The notes beneath the pieces are model-generated. The model was not told the origin of the DNA. It worked only from the letters and a program-made list of their open reading frames with translations, and made no database searches. This document shows, in pieces, positions 26,210 through 35,269 of a DNA stretch of 64,000 nucleotides (the stretch's first letter is position 1; every line of letters begins with the position of its first letter). A program made the position numbers and the translations under genes. Source of the stretch: Oligoflexia bacterium. Its GTDB lineage: Bacteria; Bdellovibrionota; Bdellovibrionia; Bdellovibrionales; Bdellovibrionaceae. The stretch lies in NCBI GenBank assembly GCA_016861345.1, contig BOLD01000013.1, forward strand, positions 22,918-86,917. Reading direction: 5' to 3'.

Positions 26210-26361
26210 AAAAACCTCTCGGCAATCTTATACCCAAGTCGGCTCAAAATGTCGAATGCTCGTCAAAACACACACCAAATCATGAAAGAATGATCTGTCA
26301 AAAGCTTAGACAGAACTGAAATCACAGGACAAATGTCTCATTTCTGTAGAAATCCGTGTTT

Positions 26362-26409
26362 TTTGCCTATGGGCAAAAATAAATACTGTTTTTTTTGCCT
26401 ATGGGCAAA
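26362..26409 (+). promoter_or_regulatory. Two direct copies of an inverted repeat (double operator)
   Basis: TTTGCCTATGGGCAAA occurs at 26362-26377 and again, identical, at 26394-26409. Each copy is a near-palindrome (TTTGCC-N4-GGCAAA). The copies are 32 bp apart, about three helical turns, so bound proteins would lie on the same face. The second copy covers the predicted -35 hexamer of the following gene. This is a typical layout for a repressor site. Confidence 0.75.
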
Positions 26410-26423
26410 TAATTTGGTATGCT
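26395..26423 (+). promoter_or_regulatory. Sigma70-like promoter of AAA/DUF4143 gene
   Basis: TTGCCT (26395-26400) and TATGCT (26418-26423) are spaced by 17 bp. The -35 lies inside the second inverted repeat, so operator binding would block it. Transcription would begin near 26430, just before the RBS GAGG of the ATG at 26440. Confidence 0.55.
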
Positions 26424-26439
26424 TGAATACGAGGTCATT

Positions 26440-27558
26440 ATGAAGACAAAAGTGAGATATTTAACTGATCCTGTGAAAGAAGATTTAAAGAAAAAGATGG
26501 TCTTCATTGGTGGCCCCAGGCAGGTTGGCAAAACGACCTTTTCCAAGTCCCTGAGTGACTCTTATGCCTATTTGAACTGGGATGAGGTCACACATAGAGA
26601 GATGATTCTAAAAAATCAAATCCCTGCAGATAAATTAATTATTCTAGATGAAATTCATAAATACAAACTCTGGAGAAACTGGATTAAAGGTAAATTTGAC
26701 CTGCTTCACGAGGATCATCAATTTCTGGTCACTGGCAGCGCCAGGCTGGATCTCTATCGCTTCGGTGGAGATTCTCTGCAGGGGCGATACTTCTACTATC
26801 GACTACACCCTTTTACCGTCGGCGAGTTAAAGATCACAACGAAGTCTCAATTTTTAGATCTACTTAGTCTCAGCGGTTTTCCCGAGCCCTTTTTGTCCGG
26901 CAACGAAAAAGATTATAAGCGCTGGTCAAAGGATTATCGCTCCCGTCTTGTTCGTGATGACATTTCTACACTTGAGCGAATTGATGACATCGGAAGCTTG
27001 GAATTGCTGATGATGCGACTACCAGATTTAGTGGGAAGTCCCTTATCTATTAATTCACTTCGCGAGGATTTACAAAAATCATTCAAAGCAGTGGCTAGAT
27101 GGATCGATATTCTCGAGCGGACTTATGGAATTTTTCGAATACCGCCTTTTGGTGGACCAAAAATTAAGGCTGTCAAAAAAGAGCAAAAACATTATCACTA
27201 TGACTGGTCCTTACCATCTGAAATGGCACAACGTCTGGAAAATCTAGTCGCCGGCCACCTGCTTAAATATTGTCATTACTATGAGGATACAGAAGGTGAT
27301 TCTTATGAGCTTCGCTTCTTCAAAGACAGTGAAAATAGAGAAGTCGACTTTGTCGTTATCAAAAATAGAAAGCCCCTATATTTCATCGAAGTCAAAACCA
27401 GTGGCCGTGAAATCAGCCCCCATTTGATTTACCTTAAACGCAAATATCCTGATGTGAAATCCTATCAGTTGCACATGGATGAAAAAATTGACTATATCGG
27501 CACCGAAGGTATTCGCTCAATCCCCGTCTGGAAATTTTTAATTGAGCTCGGTATCTAG
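26440..27558 (+). CDS. AAA ATPase with DUF4143 domain
   Basis: The start was set at 26440 because GAGG precedes it and the earlier ATG at 26419 lies inside the predicted promoter. The 372-aa protein has Walker A GPRQVGKT (25-32), Walker B LIILDEIHK (66-74), the GSARLDLYR and LQGRYFYYRLHPFT segments and a DUF4143 C-terminal half. Near the end NREVDFVVIKNRKPLYFIEVKT gives an E-V-D...E-V-K signature like PD-(D/E)XK nucleases. It is preceded by a double operator and ends 1 bp from the convergent Tat gene. It is a paralogue of 3011-4201. Function of this family is not established. Confidence 0.85.
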   Translation: MKTKVRYLTDPVKEDLKKKMVFIGGPRQVGKTTFSKSLSDSYAYLNWDEVTHREMILKNQIPADKLIILDEIHKYKLWRNWIKGKFDLLHEDHQFLVTGSARLDLYRFGGDSLQGRYFYYRLHPFTVGELKITTKSQFLDLLSLSGFPEPFLSGNEKDYKRWSKDYRSRLVRDDISTLERIDDIGSLELLMMRLPDLVGSPLSINSLREDLQKSFKAVARWIDILERTYGIFRIPPFGGPKIKAVKKEQKHYHYDWSLPSEMAQRLENLVAGHLLKYCHYYEDTEGDSYELRFFKDSENREVDFVVIKNRKPLYFIEVKTSGREISPHLIYLKRKYPDVKSYQLHMDEKIDYIGTEGIRSIPVWKFLIELGI

Positions 27559-27559
27559 G

Positions 27560-30500
27560 CTATCTCGCTCTTGCGTATTTAAATGGCGCTTCGGCGAAAG
27601 CGATGAAGATGTAGGTGCCACCCGAAGCATTGTATGAGGGTGCGGTATTATCCCGAAGTTTAAACCCATTTGCCAGGAAGTCTTGAGCATATGATCCTGC
27701 AAGAGCTGCTTCATTATTTGTATTTTCAGCATTCAGCGGACTTGTTGAAACACCCGAATTGCCGAGGGGATTATACGTCCCGCGAACCGTATCAAGAACA
27801 AACCAACCACCGGCACTATCAATTCTCTTAACCATAACATACTTCGGCCGAAACCCACACCACACAAAGGGACCATCGGCACTGCCATTACCTGTGTAGG
27901 AACCAAACATGGAGAATCCTGAAACTTCGGCGAAGCAGTAGGCAACATAATTCACACCCAATATATCATCATAATTATATCGAGCAGGACAAAATGTTGT
28001 TGACGTCATTCCCGTATCCGCTCTCTGCCACCCGGATAGATTTCGTCCATTCGTTAAATGAAGCCACAGTTGATAGCCCTGTAGAGCATCTCCAGATTGA
28101 GCGGACTGGTGCCAAACATTCCAGTAAATCGTCCCCCCACTCAATGCGCGCGTTATAACCATTGCTGGCTTTGCATTTAACCCATGTCCAATAGTTGTCG
28201 GAACCGCACTTGGACCAGGATCACTTGAGCGACTGCCAGTATATGTAACAACCGAAAAACCTGCATTAACATTTGCCGAGACTTGTGAAGATATAGAACC
28301 AGAATTATTTGCAACAGCCGTTCCGCCAGCTTTCCAAAGCCAATCGACATAGGTATAAGAACTGTCTTTGACTAAAAGACCCGAGGTAGAACCATTCGTC
28401 AGTGTGTACCCATCACTGGTGAAAGCAGAAAGATATCCATTGTTGTCATTTGTTTGTTCAGCGATAGTCCCATCACTTCGAAGAGATTTCCCCACACCAC
28501 GAACAACATCGAATAAGTTGTGATTGTAGGCGCCATTTCGAGACTTTACCCACACAAAATCTGGAGCAAAGGCAATTCCTGTTTGTGTATACGTTCCACT
28601 GGCGACCCCTGATCTTGTGATCACATCAAAATGCTGATTTGGTTTTTTTATCACGGGATCTGGAAGATTTGCGGTGCAAAGTGCCCTGAAGCCAGCTGTT
28701 GGTGAGTTAACAAATGGTCTTTGACCAAAATTAATATCGCCAGCTTTTCCTGTGTTCCCACAATAGATGACAAATACCACAGGTCCCGGAGTAACTGAGG
28801 AGATTGTTCCCTGAGAAACATTGTTCACGAAAAACTCAAGGGAGTTTCCATCCGCATTGTATTCGCATCGAACAGTATTACCAACTGCCCACGATGCCCC
28901 GTATGCAGAACCGCTTCCATTAATCTCTTTGTTGCCGCCACTTCGATAACATGTGTAATTACCAGCGCCCGTTGCGATATTGGCCCCTTGTTGGCCTATG
29001 CCAAATATATATTGGTCGACACCCGCCACCGATGGACTGAATTCACAAACCCACTTTCCAGAACTAATATAAACGGACGAGTAAGCACCGCCACTGGTAC
29101 AGGTTAGATTTCCATTGGATAAAGTTGCTGGAAAACTTGGTGCTTTATCAAGTGGATTGAACACGGCATAATTCCCCACTGGCTGCGTTCCACTTGTCCC
29201 ATTCGCGGGATAGTCATACATCACATCATAAGTTACACCAGCAGTATTGCTGATCCCATTTGTCTGCCAGTTATTTCCAATCGCATAGGAACCGGCCTCA
29301 TAAAACTCAACCTCTGAACAAAGAACAGAATGCGATCCTCCATAAGGTGAATTTTCATAAAGCACAATTCGGTGATACCGATAGGCAGTTGTTGTGACGA
29401 TTCCACTTGTCACTGTGACGATATTTGTTGTTGAAGCCGTCACGGATGAATCCGTATACAAATCCACAATTGAAGATGAGAAATTATCCGTTGATCCCTG
29501 CAACTTTAACGTCATTGCTGATCCGCCAGCTGTATTATAGCCAAAATAATCATTGGCCGGAAAAACTCGAAATCCTGTAATTGTCTTGGTTACTCCGCTG
29601 CCCCAGTCCTTACCCAAATAAACATAGGTCAAACCACTGCCCGCCACATAAGGTGCATCGACAACATAGGACTTACTTGTTTTCCCGTTGAATGCGTTTG
29701 CGATCGGATATGGAGTCACATTACCAATGTTTGTCCCAATTCCTGTGAGATTGTGACTGAAACTACCTGACTTGCAATCACCACTGAGCGCGAGTAATGA
29801 GCTTTCATCTCTGAAGTTCAGATAAAATCCATTATTTCCATAAGTACCTGTGTAGGATTTAGGTACCCACTGACCCGTTGTCGAATTGGTTTGACCAAAG
29901 CTTGATGGATCAAGAGCCTGACCATCAACAAGATAATACTCTGTTATGTATCCATCAAAATATTCTGTCTGATTTGTCCATCGGCATATTCTTTGTGTGA
30001 CACCTGATGTGTTGACGTAGGTATCTGTATTTTGTGGGCAGTTCGTTCCGCTAATTGCAACGAGTTCACCATTAACATACAACTTCACTCGACTTGCTGT
30101 TGTTCCGTGAGTCGTGTCAACAGATAGATGAACATGATACCATGACGATGGGTCTCGATACAAGTCTGCAGAATCCAATAGAAAAATATTTGTTGTTGTT
30201 CGATGCAGAATACGAATGGCACCTGTGCTTAGAAAACCTAGATAGGTATAATTATTCGTTCCAGAAGTTCCTGCACAGTATATTGTTTGGCCAGCAGCAA
30301 TGCTTGATCTTTTTAGCCATGCACTGATCGTGAAAGTTCTTCTATTTCCATCTACAGATGGGTCACGAGAAAGGTATGCGCTATTCACTTCTCGATACCT
30401 TAAACTTCTCTCAACACCAGTGGCGCTACCCCCACCAGCCCCACCGCCATTGGCGGAGCCCTTCCAGAAAGCTCCCATGTTGTAGAAAGCCCCTTGGGCT

Positions 30501-30589
30501 TTTTCTGTCGCACTAATAATTGATGCGGCTATGGGCATAGCGGTGATGGATTTAACAAAGTCTCTGCGTGAGATTTTCGCTCTAGACAT
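27560..30589 (-). CDS. Tat-exported modular phage-tail-like surface protein (1009 aa)
   Basis: The N-terminus SRRDFVK followed by a hydrophobic stretch and AQGAFYNMGAFWKG is a canonical Tat signal with a conserved aromatic mature start. Then come approximate modules. A LamG/concanavalin-like domain (57-235) ends VDGQALDPSSFGQ...GNNGFYLNF. A discoidin-like part follows (about 265-430), then an SPRY-like part (475-630, SSGKWVCEFSPS...FGQRPF). The tail domain (640-1009) has FGSYTGNGSADGPFVWCGFRPKYVMVKR and ends TYIFIAFAEAPFKYARAR. The tail and LamG phrases are common in structural proteins of marine phages (tail family I believe listed as DUF7483). No phage genes surround it. It is alone, between the AAA/DUF4143 and methyltransferase genes. 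An adhesin role is inferred. Confidence 0.82.
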   Translation of the reverse strand: MSRAKISRRDFVKSITAMPIAASIISATEKAQGAFYNMGAFWKGSANGGGAGGGSATGVERSLRYREVNSAYLSRDPSVDGNRRTFTISAWLKRSSIAAGQTIYCAGTSGTNNYTYLGFLSTGAIRILHRTTTNIFLLDSADLYRDPSSWYHVHLSVDTTHGTTASRVKLYVNGELVAISGTNCPQNTDTYVNTSGVTQRICRWTNQTEYFDGYITEYYLVDGQALDPSSFGQTNSTTGQWVPKSYTGTYGNNGFYLNFRDESSLLALSGDCKSGSFSHNLTGIGTNIGNVTPYPIANAFNGKTSKSYVVDAPYVAGSGLTYVYLGKDWGSGVTKTITGFRVFPANDYFGYNTAGGSAMTLKLQGSTDNFSSSIVDLYTDSSVTASTTNIVTVTSGIVTTTAYRYHRIVLYENSPYGGSHSVLCSEVEFYEAGSYAIGNNWQTNGISNTAGVTYDVMYDYPANGTSGTQPVGNYAVFNPLDKAPSFPATLSNGNLTCTSGGAYSSVYISSGKWVCEFSPSVAGVDQYIFGIGQQGANIATGAGNYTCYRSGGNKEINGSGSAYGASWAVGNTVRCEYNADGNSLEFFVNNVSQGTISSVTPGPVVFVIYCGNTGKAGDINFGQRPFVNSPTAGFRALCTANLPDPVIKKPNQHFDVITRSGVASGTYTQTGIAFAPDFVWVKSRNGAYNHNLFDVVRGVGKSLRSDGTIAEQTNDNNGYLSAFTSDGYTLTNGSTSGLLVKDSSYTYVDWLWKAGGTAVANNSGSISSQVSANVNAGFSVVTYTGSRSSDPGPSAVPTTIGHGLNAKPAMVITRALSGGTIYWNVWHQSAQSGDALQGYQLWLHLTNGRNLSGWQRADTGMTSTTFCPARYNYDDILGVNYVAYCFAEVSGFSMFGSYTGNGSADGPFVWCGFRPKYVMVKRIDSAGGWFVLDTVRGTYNPLGNSGVSTSPLNAENTNNEAALAGSYAQDFLANGFKLRDNTAPSYNASGGTYIFIAFAEAPFKYARAR

Positions 30590-30597
30590 GAGTGTTT

Positions 30598-30625
30598 AGT
30601 TTATCGCTCTCGAGTGAGAAATCAA
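30598..30625 (-). promoter_or_regulatory. Sigma70-like promoter of the 1009-aa Tat protein, leaderless layout
   Basis: On the minus strand TTGATT (30620-30625), a 16-bp spacer and TAAACT (30598-30603) precede the ATG at 30589 by only 8 bases. The predicted transcript start is therefore at or within two bases of the ATG. No Shine-Dalgarno sequence is possible in such a leader. The same gap occurs at 58626-58631 and 62671-62676. Confidence 0.6.
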
Positions 30626-30633
30626 ACTATGCT

Positions 30634-31824
30634 TTACTCATGATTCTCAAAATAAGACATTCTCTTATCAACTCGATTTTGGTCCAGGTTATAGATGACA
30701 AATTCCACTTGAATTCCATTGTTAGAGAATGGGATTTTCAAGCGAAGAGCCAAACCTTTTGAAGTTAGTTCGGGTAAAGTTGAGACATACTTTTTCGGAA
30801 CAATCAGTCCGATTTTCTCAGGAGCATAGACCTGGTCGATCTTTGAAATCAAGTCGCTAAATTGAAAGTTAAGTTCAAGTCGTTCACCATAGGGCGGATT
30901 CACCATCACCCATCGGCGTTGACTGTCACTGAGAGGCTGCGCCTGAAATAAGTTTTGAGATTTAAATTCAAAATTTAAGCCTGCAAGATTGGACTGAATG
31001 ATTTTTTCAATCTCAGGATTGATATCAAAAGCTAATAGTTTTTTAAATAAAAATGGTAACTGGGGATAATTCTGCCTGAGCATTTCTGTTTTTAAAATTT
31101 TTGGACAAGAACTGAATTTCAAAAAACTATAACTTCTCTTCAAATTGGGCTGATAAAGAAGTGCAGCCTCTTTTAAAATTGTTCCTGACCCCGCCATGGG
31201 ATCAACAAGCTCAATCTGCTGTGTTTCAGATGCCGATGTGTCTTTCATCATTTGAAAACACATCCAGGCCGCAAAATTCTCTCGAAGTGGCGCTATTGTT
31301 TTTAAAACGGCTTGCTCTTGATTGCCAGAGCGAAAATGAAGATGTTCGCCTGTTGTGTCCAGACTTACACTGCATTGATCTTGATGAATGCGAATGTAGA
31401 TTTTTATGTCAGCACCCTCAAAAACCTGATTTTTCCAAGCTGCCCGACAAATTTCTTTCACTTTTTTCTCATTCAGCATTCGGGATTCAGAGCAAGAGAT
31501 TTCTAAATCAAATTTCTGAGCTCCGATTATTTTTTCCAGTGGAATCTCTTGGAGTTTCCGCTGAAATTTTGAGAAATCTTTTGAATGAAATACGGAAAGC
31601 CTTAAGAGCACTCGACTGGCTATTTTTGAAAAAAAATTAATTTGAAAACCCAATATCTCTTCACATTCAACTTCAACACCACCCTTGAGATAATTGATTT
31701 CACCCAGGGCCTCAGCATGTGGCCGTCCATCTTTTTCAATCAGATAGGGCCAAAACTCTTGAATCTCTTGCCCAAGCTCTTGTTCAAAACCTAAAGGACA
31801 AATAACAAAAAACTTCTTTTTCAT
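30634..31824 (-). CDS. THUMP-type SAM-dependent RNA methyltransferase (RlmL/Trm14-like)
   Basis: The 396-residue protein has an N-terminal ferredoxin/THUMP-like half and a C-terminal methyltransferase domain with DPMAGSGTILKEAAL (SAM motif) and VMVNPPYGERL (catalytic NPPY). This is the UPF0020 group that makes m2G in rRNA or tRNA. It is shorter than E. coli RlmKL (about 700 aa) and matches the single-domain RlmL/YpsC type. Its ATG overlaps the MFS stop (ATGA), so it is the last gene of a four-gene operon. Confidence 0.88.
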   Translation of the reverse strand: MKKKFFVICPLGFEQELGQEIQEFWPYLIEKDGRPHAEALGEINYLKGGVEVECEEILGFQINFFSKIASRVLLRLSVFHSKDFSKFQRKLQEIPLEKIIGAQKFDLEISCSESRMLNEKKVKEICRAAWKNQVFEGADIKIYIRIHQDQCSVSLDTTGEHLHFRSGNQEQAVLKTIAPLRENFAAWMCFQMMKDTSASETQQIELVDPMAGSGTILKEAALLYQPNLKRSYSFLKFSSCPKILKTEMLRQNYPQLPFLFKKLLAFDINPEIEKIIQSNLAGLNFEFKSQNLFQAQPLSDSQRRWVMVNPPYGERLELNFQFSDLISKIDQVYAPEKIGLIVPKKYVSTLPELTSKGLALRLKIPFSNNGIQVEFVIYNLDQNRVDKRMSYFENHE

Positions 31825-32954
31825 CCGAGCACCCGATTAAATATTTTTTGATACATCAAAATCATCCCCAAGGCCATTAATGAAAAAAATGGACCAATCA
31901 TCATGGATTTATCTATACCGAACATATCCCCAATGACTCCATAAAGTGAATGCATTGCCACAATCATTAAACCTGACAGAGCAATACTATAACTTGTGAC
32001 TGCATTGAGTGATCTTGGAAAAAGTCCCCCCGCCGAAGTCAAGGCAAGAGGATAATAAGGAGCCATTGCAATCCCCACCAAGGAGAAGAAATAAGGGGTC
32101 ATCACAAATCCCAATGCCATAAAAAGAATCGAAGCCGCTAGACAAGTAACCATTTGTGATTTCAGACTGACTTTGGGTTTCCAAAAGATGAAAAGCACTC
32201 GGCCAGCAAGCAGAAAAGCAAAAAAACCAGAAGTCAGAACAGCTGCTTGATCCAGAGAATAACCCTGCACTTCTCGAAGATACTGGGGAAGTCGAGTTGA
32301 GATCAGCAACTCGCTCCCCACATAAAATGCCACAGCTAGAGCAAAGAAAATCTGTTCAAAGTGTCGCGACTTTTCATCAACCTTAGTTTCGGCATGATGA
32401 ATCAGTTGCTTCTTCATCGGCACAAAAAAACTGATGATAAAGAAAATCCCACTGAAAAGACCCGTAACTAAAAACGGATGGCGCCAACCGACAGCCACTG
32501 AAGCAACCCCTGACACAAGAAGCGGAGCCAGAAATGAAGCTGCGCCATACATACTGTGGAGACCAGAGAGCCACTGTCTCAGCTCTTTGGGGGGCGAGGC
32601 TTCGATCACAGCAACATTTTGCCCGACCCCCATAAATCCCATTGCCGCTCCAAAAAAGAAAATACACATGAGAACAACCCAGTAAGCAGGACTGAACCAA
32701 ATACCCAACTGAGCCAGCGTGTAGATTCCCAGCGAGAAACGAAGTATGGCAATAGGCCCCCATTTCTCCATAATAAATTTAGCCAGGTAACCGGCAACAA
32801 TGGTCATTCCTGAAGATACAGAAAAAAACAAAGCCCCTTTTGATTGAGAAAGTCCAAATTCTTGAGTCAGATCAGTGAAAATTGGTCCACGAATATTATC
32901 ACTAAGACCTAAAACAAATAAACTGGCGTAGGCCAAAAAAATCCATGACTTCAT
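31821..32954 (-). CDS. MFS transporter
   Basis: The 377-residue protein has about 12 transmembrane helices. Several carry the Gly-rich helix patterns of the major facilitator superfamily (SVSSGMTIVAGYLAKFIMEKWGP, CIFFFGAAMGFMGVGQNVAVIEASPP). The substrate cannot be told. Its start shares one base with the stop of the EF-hand lipoprotein gene (TAATG), and its stop overlaps the methyltransferase start, so all are translated from one mRNA. Confidence 0.87.
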   Translation of the reverse strand: MKSWIFLAYASLFVLGLSDNIRGPIFTDLTQEFGLSQSKGALFFSVSSGMTIVAGYLAKFIMEKWGPIAILRFSLGIYTLAQLGIWFSPAYWVVLMCIFFFGAAMGFMGVGQNVAVIEASPPKELRQWLSGLHSMYGAASFLAPLLVSGVASVAVGWRHPFLVTGLFSGIFFIISFFVPMKKQLIHHAETKVDEKSRHFEQIFFALAVAFYVGSELLISTRLPQYLREVQGYSLDQAAVLTSGFFAFLLAGRVLFIFWKPKVSLKSQMVTCLAASILFMALGFVMTPYFFSLVGIAMAPYYPLALTSAGGLFPRSLNAVTSYSIALSGLMIVAMHSLYGVIGDMFGIDKSMMIGPFFSLMALGMILMYQKIFNRVLG

Positions 32955-35269
32955 TATTTCGTGGCTTCTTTCTTAAGAAGCGAAAGGACTTTTAATAATC
33001 CCACGCGGTCCACATGACCTAAACCAAGCGATCTTTTGACTACAAAAGTGGAAATATCCCAAAGTCCTTCAGGCTTTTTTCCCTCATAGACAATGTATAA
33101 AAAGACCGTCTCTGCCATAAAATCTTTTAATGGACTCATCTGAACAATAAAACTTCGAAATCTCTTCTCAGCATTCACCAACTCTGTTTCGCTTAATTTT
33201 CCGTCATAGTTCTGATCATAGGCAACCATTAAAGACTCAATGTAGTGAAGGACAGTCGCCATTGTGCGGTACTCAGCATACTCAATTGTTCCCTCTATGT
33301 GCTGATCAAGAAGCGACAAATCTTTTAAGTGGAGATAAAACTCATCAAAAGGATCTCGCCCATTCATCATCTGAAAACGCACAACTTCTTGAGACATATT
33401 CGGCAAATTAGAAAACAAATGACCAAAATTTGTTTTAAAAACCTCTTTAAAACATCGGTCATAACTAATCGCCTTTCCTAAAACATCATAGCGACCAGTA
33501 AAACATTTATTCTTCTCAAGAAGCTCTGTGATTTTTGCCGTAATTATCCGACCACCTGAGAAGAGCATATGCAAGGCTTCAAGGGTCTCCATTGAGCTCA
33601 GTCTTTGATCTCCATCACTGTGATAGGCAAAGAATGATCCTTCTTTAAAAGTTCGCGAGGCTGCATTTTTTTGTCTTGGATCTAAGAAGCCCACTTCTCG
33701 TCCGAAATCACGAAAGTCCATCTCAAGATCAATCAATCTTTTTTCTGTAATTCCAGAATCCCAAACATTACGTCTTTCGTCTCCGTATCCTCGCAGTGTC
33801 ATTCGAGTTAAAGTTCGAAGAGCGTTGATCATATTTAATCCCGTAAATGTTTGTGGAGATGATGTCGTCGTGTAGGACATGTTCAATTTAAAATCAGGGG
33901 TCCACACAAGAGTCGGGCGGGATTTTAAAAGTGAAATCCACTCGGCCCAACTTTGAGAAACCATCTCTCTTTGCTCGATGGGGATATTGAGTTCATTCAT
34001 CTTTCGTAAGAAATCATATCGATTCAAATCTTGCACCAACTCAACTGAGGTCACCTGAGTTGCCCCTGATCTTTTCGCAAAAACTTGATTGATAAACATC
34101 TGTGACATTTTCCAGATGTTGTACTCAAGGCGAATCACTTTCAAATGCCGATCTTCAAGCCCTTTAACTTCATAGGTATCACTGCGGTAAGACTGACGTC
34201 CGTCAAACATATGAGTCAGTACTTTTTTGTAAGTGACTTTCGCCACATCCACACTGATGGAGGTCTGAAAGAGTTCTAATTTCCAAATCTCGTCGATTAA
34301 ATGATCCAGAGCAGACAGAGGTAAAAATCCCGCCTTTTTCATCTGTGGTGAATTCTCAATAATATCAAGCCCAATATCCACAAGATCCGTCAACCTTTGA
34401 AAATCCATCGGCCTTTCATACTCAAGATCTTTAATCTGATAATAATATCTTAAAACCCAAAAATATGAATCCAAGGTCCAATTCATGGCGTACTGCCAGT
34501 CATTCTTTGTCGTGAGCTGCGAGTACTCGCCAATGAAAACGTCTTTTGTTGCCTGGACAATCCCAATCCATTTATTGATTGATTCAAGAAGCTTCGCATC
34601 CCCTAAGAAGAGATTCACTTCATTCAAGAGGCTTCGAAAATCTGACCACTCATAGCGAGAATCCGAAGCTTTTGTGTTTTCTAGAAGTTTTTCGGCAGAG
34701 GTTTTCATTTTCGCAAGACTTGATTTGAGCATTTCTCCATCAATCTTCTCTGCCAACTGATTAAAGAAAATTGTTTTCCACAAACCACGAAGTTCAATAG
34801 CTTCAGTTTTTGCCACAGATAAAAATTCAATGACTTGATCAATCTCAGGACGAGTCATCTGCGTTGGAGATCCACCCACAACAATGACCTTGATCTTCAT
34901 GATTTCTCTCATAAAGTTTTCTGAGATCTGATGCTCTTTCAGGAGATATCGATTAAAGTAGTGTCGGATTTCTGAATCGAGATAGAAATATTCATTCTGC
35001 CCTTTTGTCAGTCGAGCAAAAGATTGCAAGCTATCTTGAACACACTGAAAGGACTTGGCTGTTTCTTCTGTTGATAAATTATCTTCAATATACGATTTGA
35101 CCTGATCTGGCCATTTTTCCAGACAATGAAAACCCTCGGGCTTCATCTGAACAACTTCATCAGTCACTTTTTTTGAATCTGATTTGAGAAATTTATCACA
35201 GCCAACAAGTGAGCCAAGCACAACTATCAAGAGACCAAAAACAAGAGGGCTCATCCATCTAGAAAACAT
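32954..35269 (-). CDS. Large lipoprotein with EF-hand-like motifs
   Basis: The start was placed at 35269 (MFSRWM..., 771 aa; alternatives 35305 and 35254) because a lipobox (GSLVGC) follows at about residue 23. Near the C-terminus DQNYDGKLSETEL (about 685-697) is a good EF-hand calcium loop, and SDGDQRLSSMETLEAL is a second, weaker one. The rest is long and helical with no family recognised. The gene overlaps the end of the barrel gene at 35259 by 11 bp and is followed by the MFS gene, so barrel and lipoprotein may work together in the outer membrane. Calcium binding is predicted. Confidence 0.75.
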   Translation of the reverse strand: MFSRWMSPLVFGLLIVVLGSLVGCDKFLKSDSKKVTDEVVQMKPEGFHCLEKWPDQVKSYIEDNLSTEETAKSFQCVQDSLQSFARLTKGQNEYFYLDSEIRHYFNRYLLKEHQISENFMREIMKIKVIVVGGSPTQMTRPEIDQVIEFLSVAKTEAIELRGLWKTIFFNQLAEKIDGEMLKSSLAKMKTSAEKLLENTKASDSRYEWSDFRSLLNEVNLFLGDAKLLESINKWIGIVQATKDVFIGEYSQLTTKNDWQYAMNWTLDSYFWVLRYYYQIKDLEYERPMDFQRLTDLVDIGLDIIENSPQMKKAGFLPLSALDHLIDEIWKLELFQTSISVDVAKVTYKKVLTHMFDGRQSYRSDTYEVKGLEDRHLKVIRLEYNIWKMSQMFINQVFAKRSGATQVTSVELVQDLNRYDFLRKMNELNIPIEQREMVSQSWAEWISLLKSRPTLVWTPDFKLNMSYTTTSSPQTFTGLNMINALRTLTRMTLRGYGDERRNVWDSGITEKRLIDLEMDFRDFGREVGFLDPRQKNAASRTFKEGSFFAYHSDGDQRLSSMETLEALHMLFSGGRIITAKITELLEKNKCFTGRYDVLGKAISYDRCFKEVFKTNFGHLFSNLPNMSQEVVRFQMMNGRDPFDEFYLHLKDLSLLDQHIEGTIEYAEYRTMATVLHYIESLMVAYDQNYDGKLSETELVNAEKRFRSFIVQMSPLKDFMAETVFLYIVYEGKKPEGLWDISTFVVKRSLGLGHVDRVGLLKVLSLLKKEATK

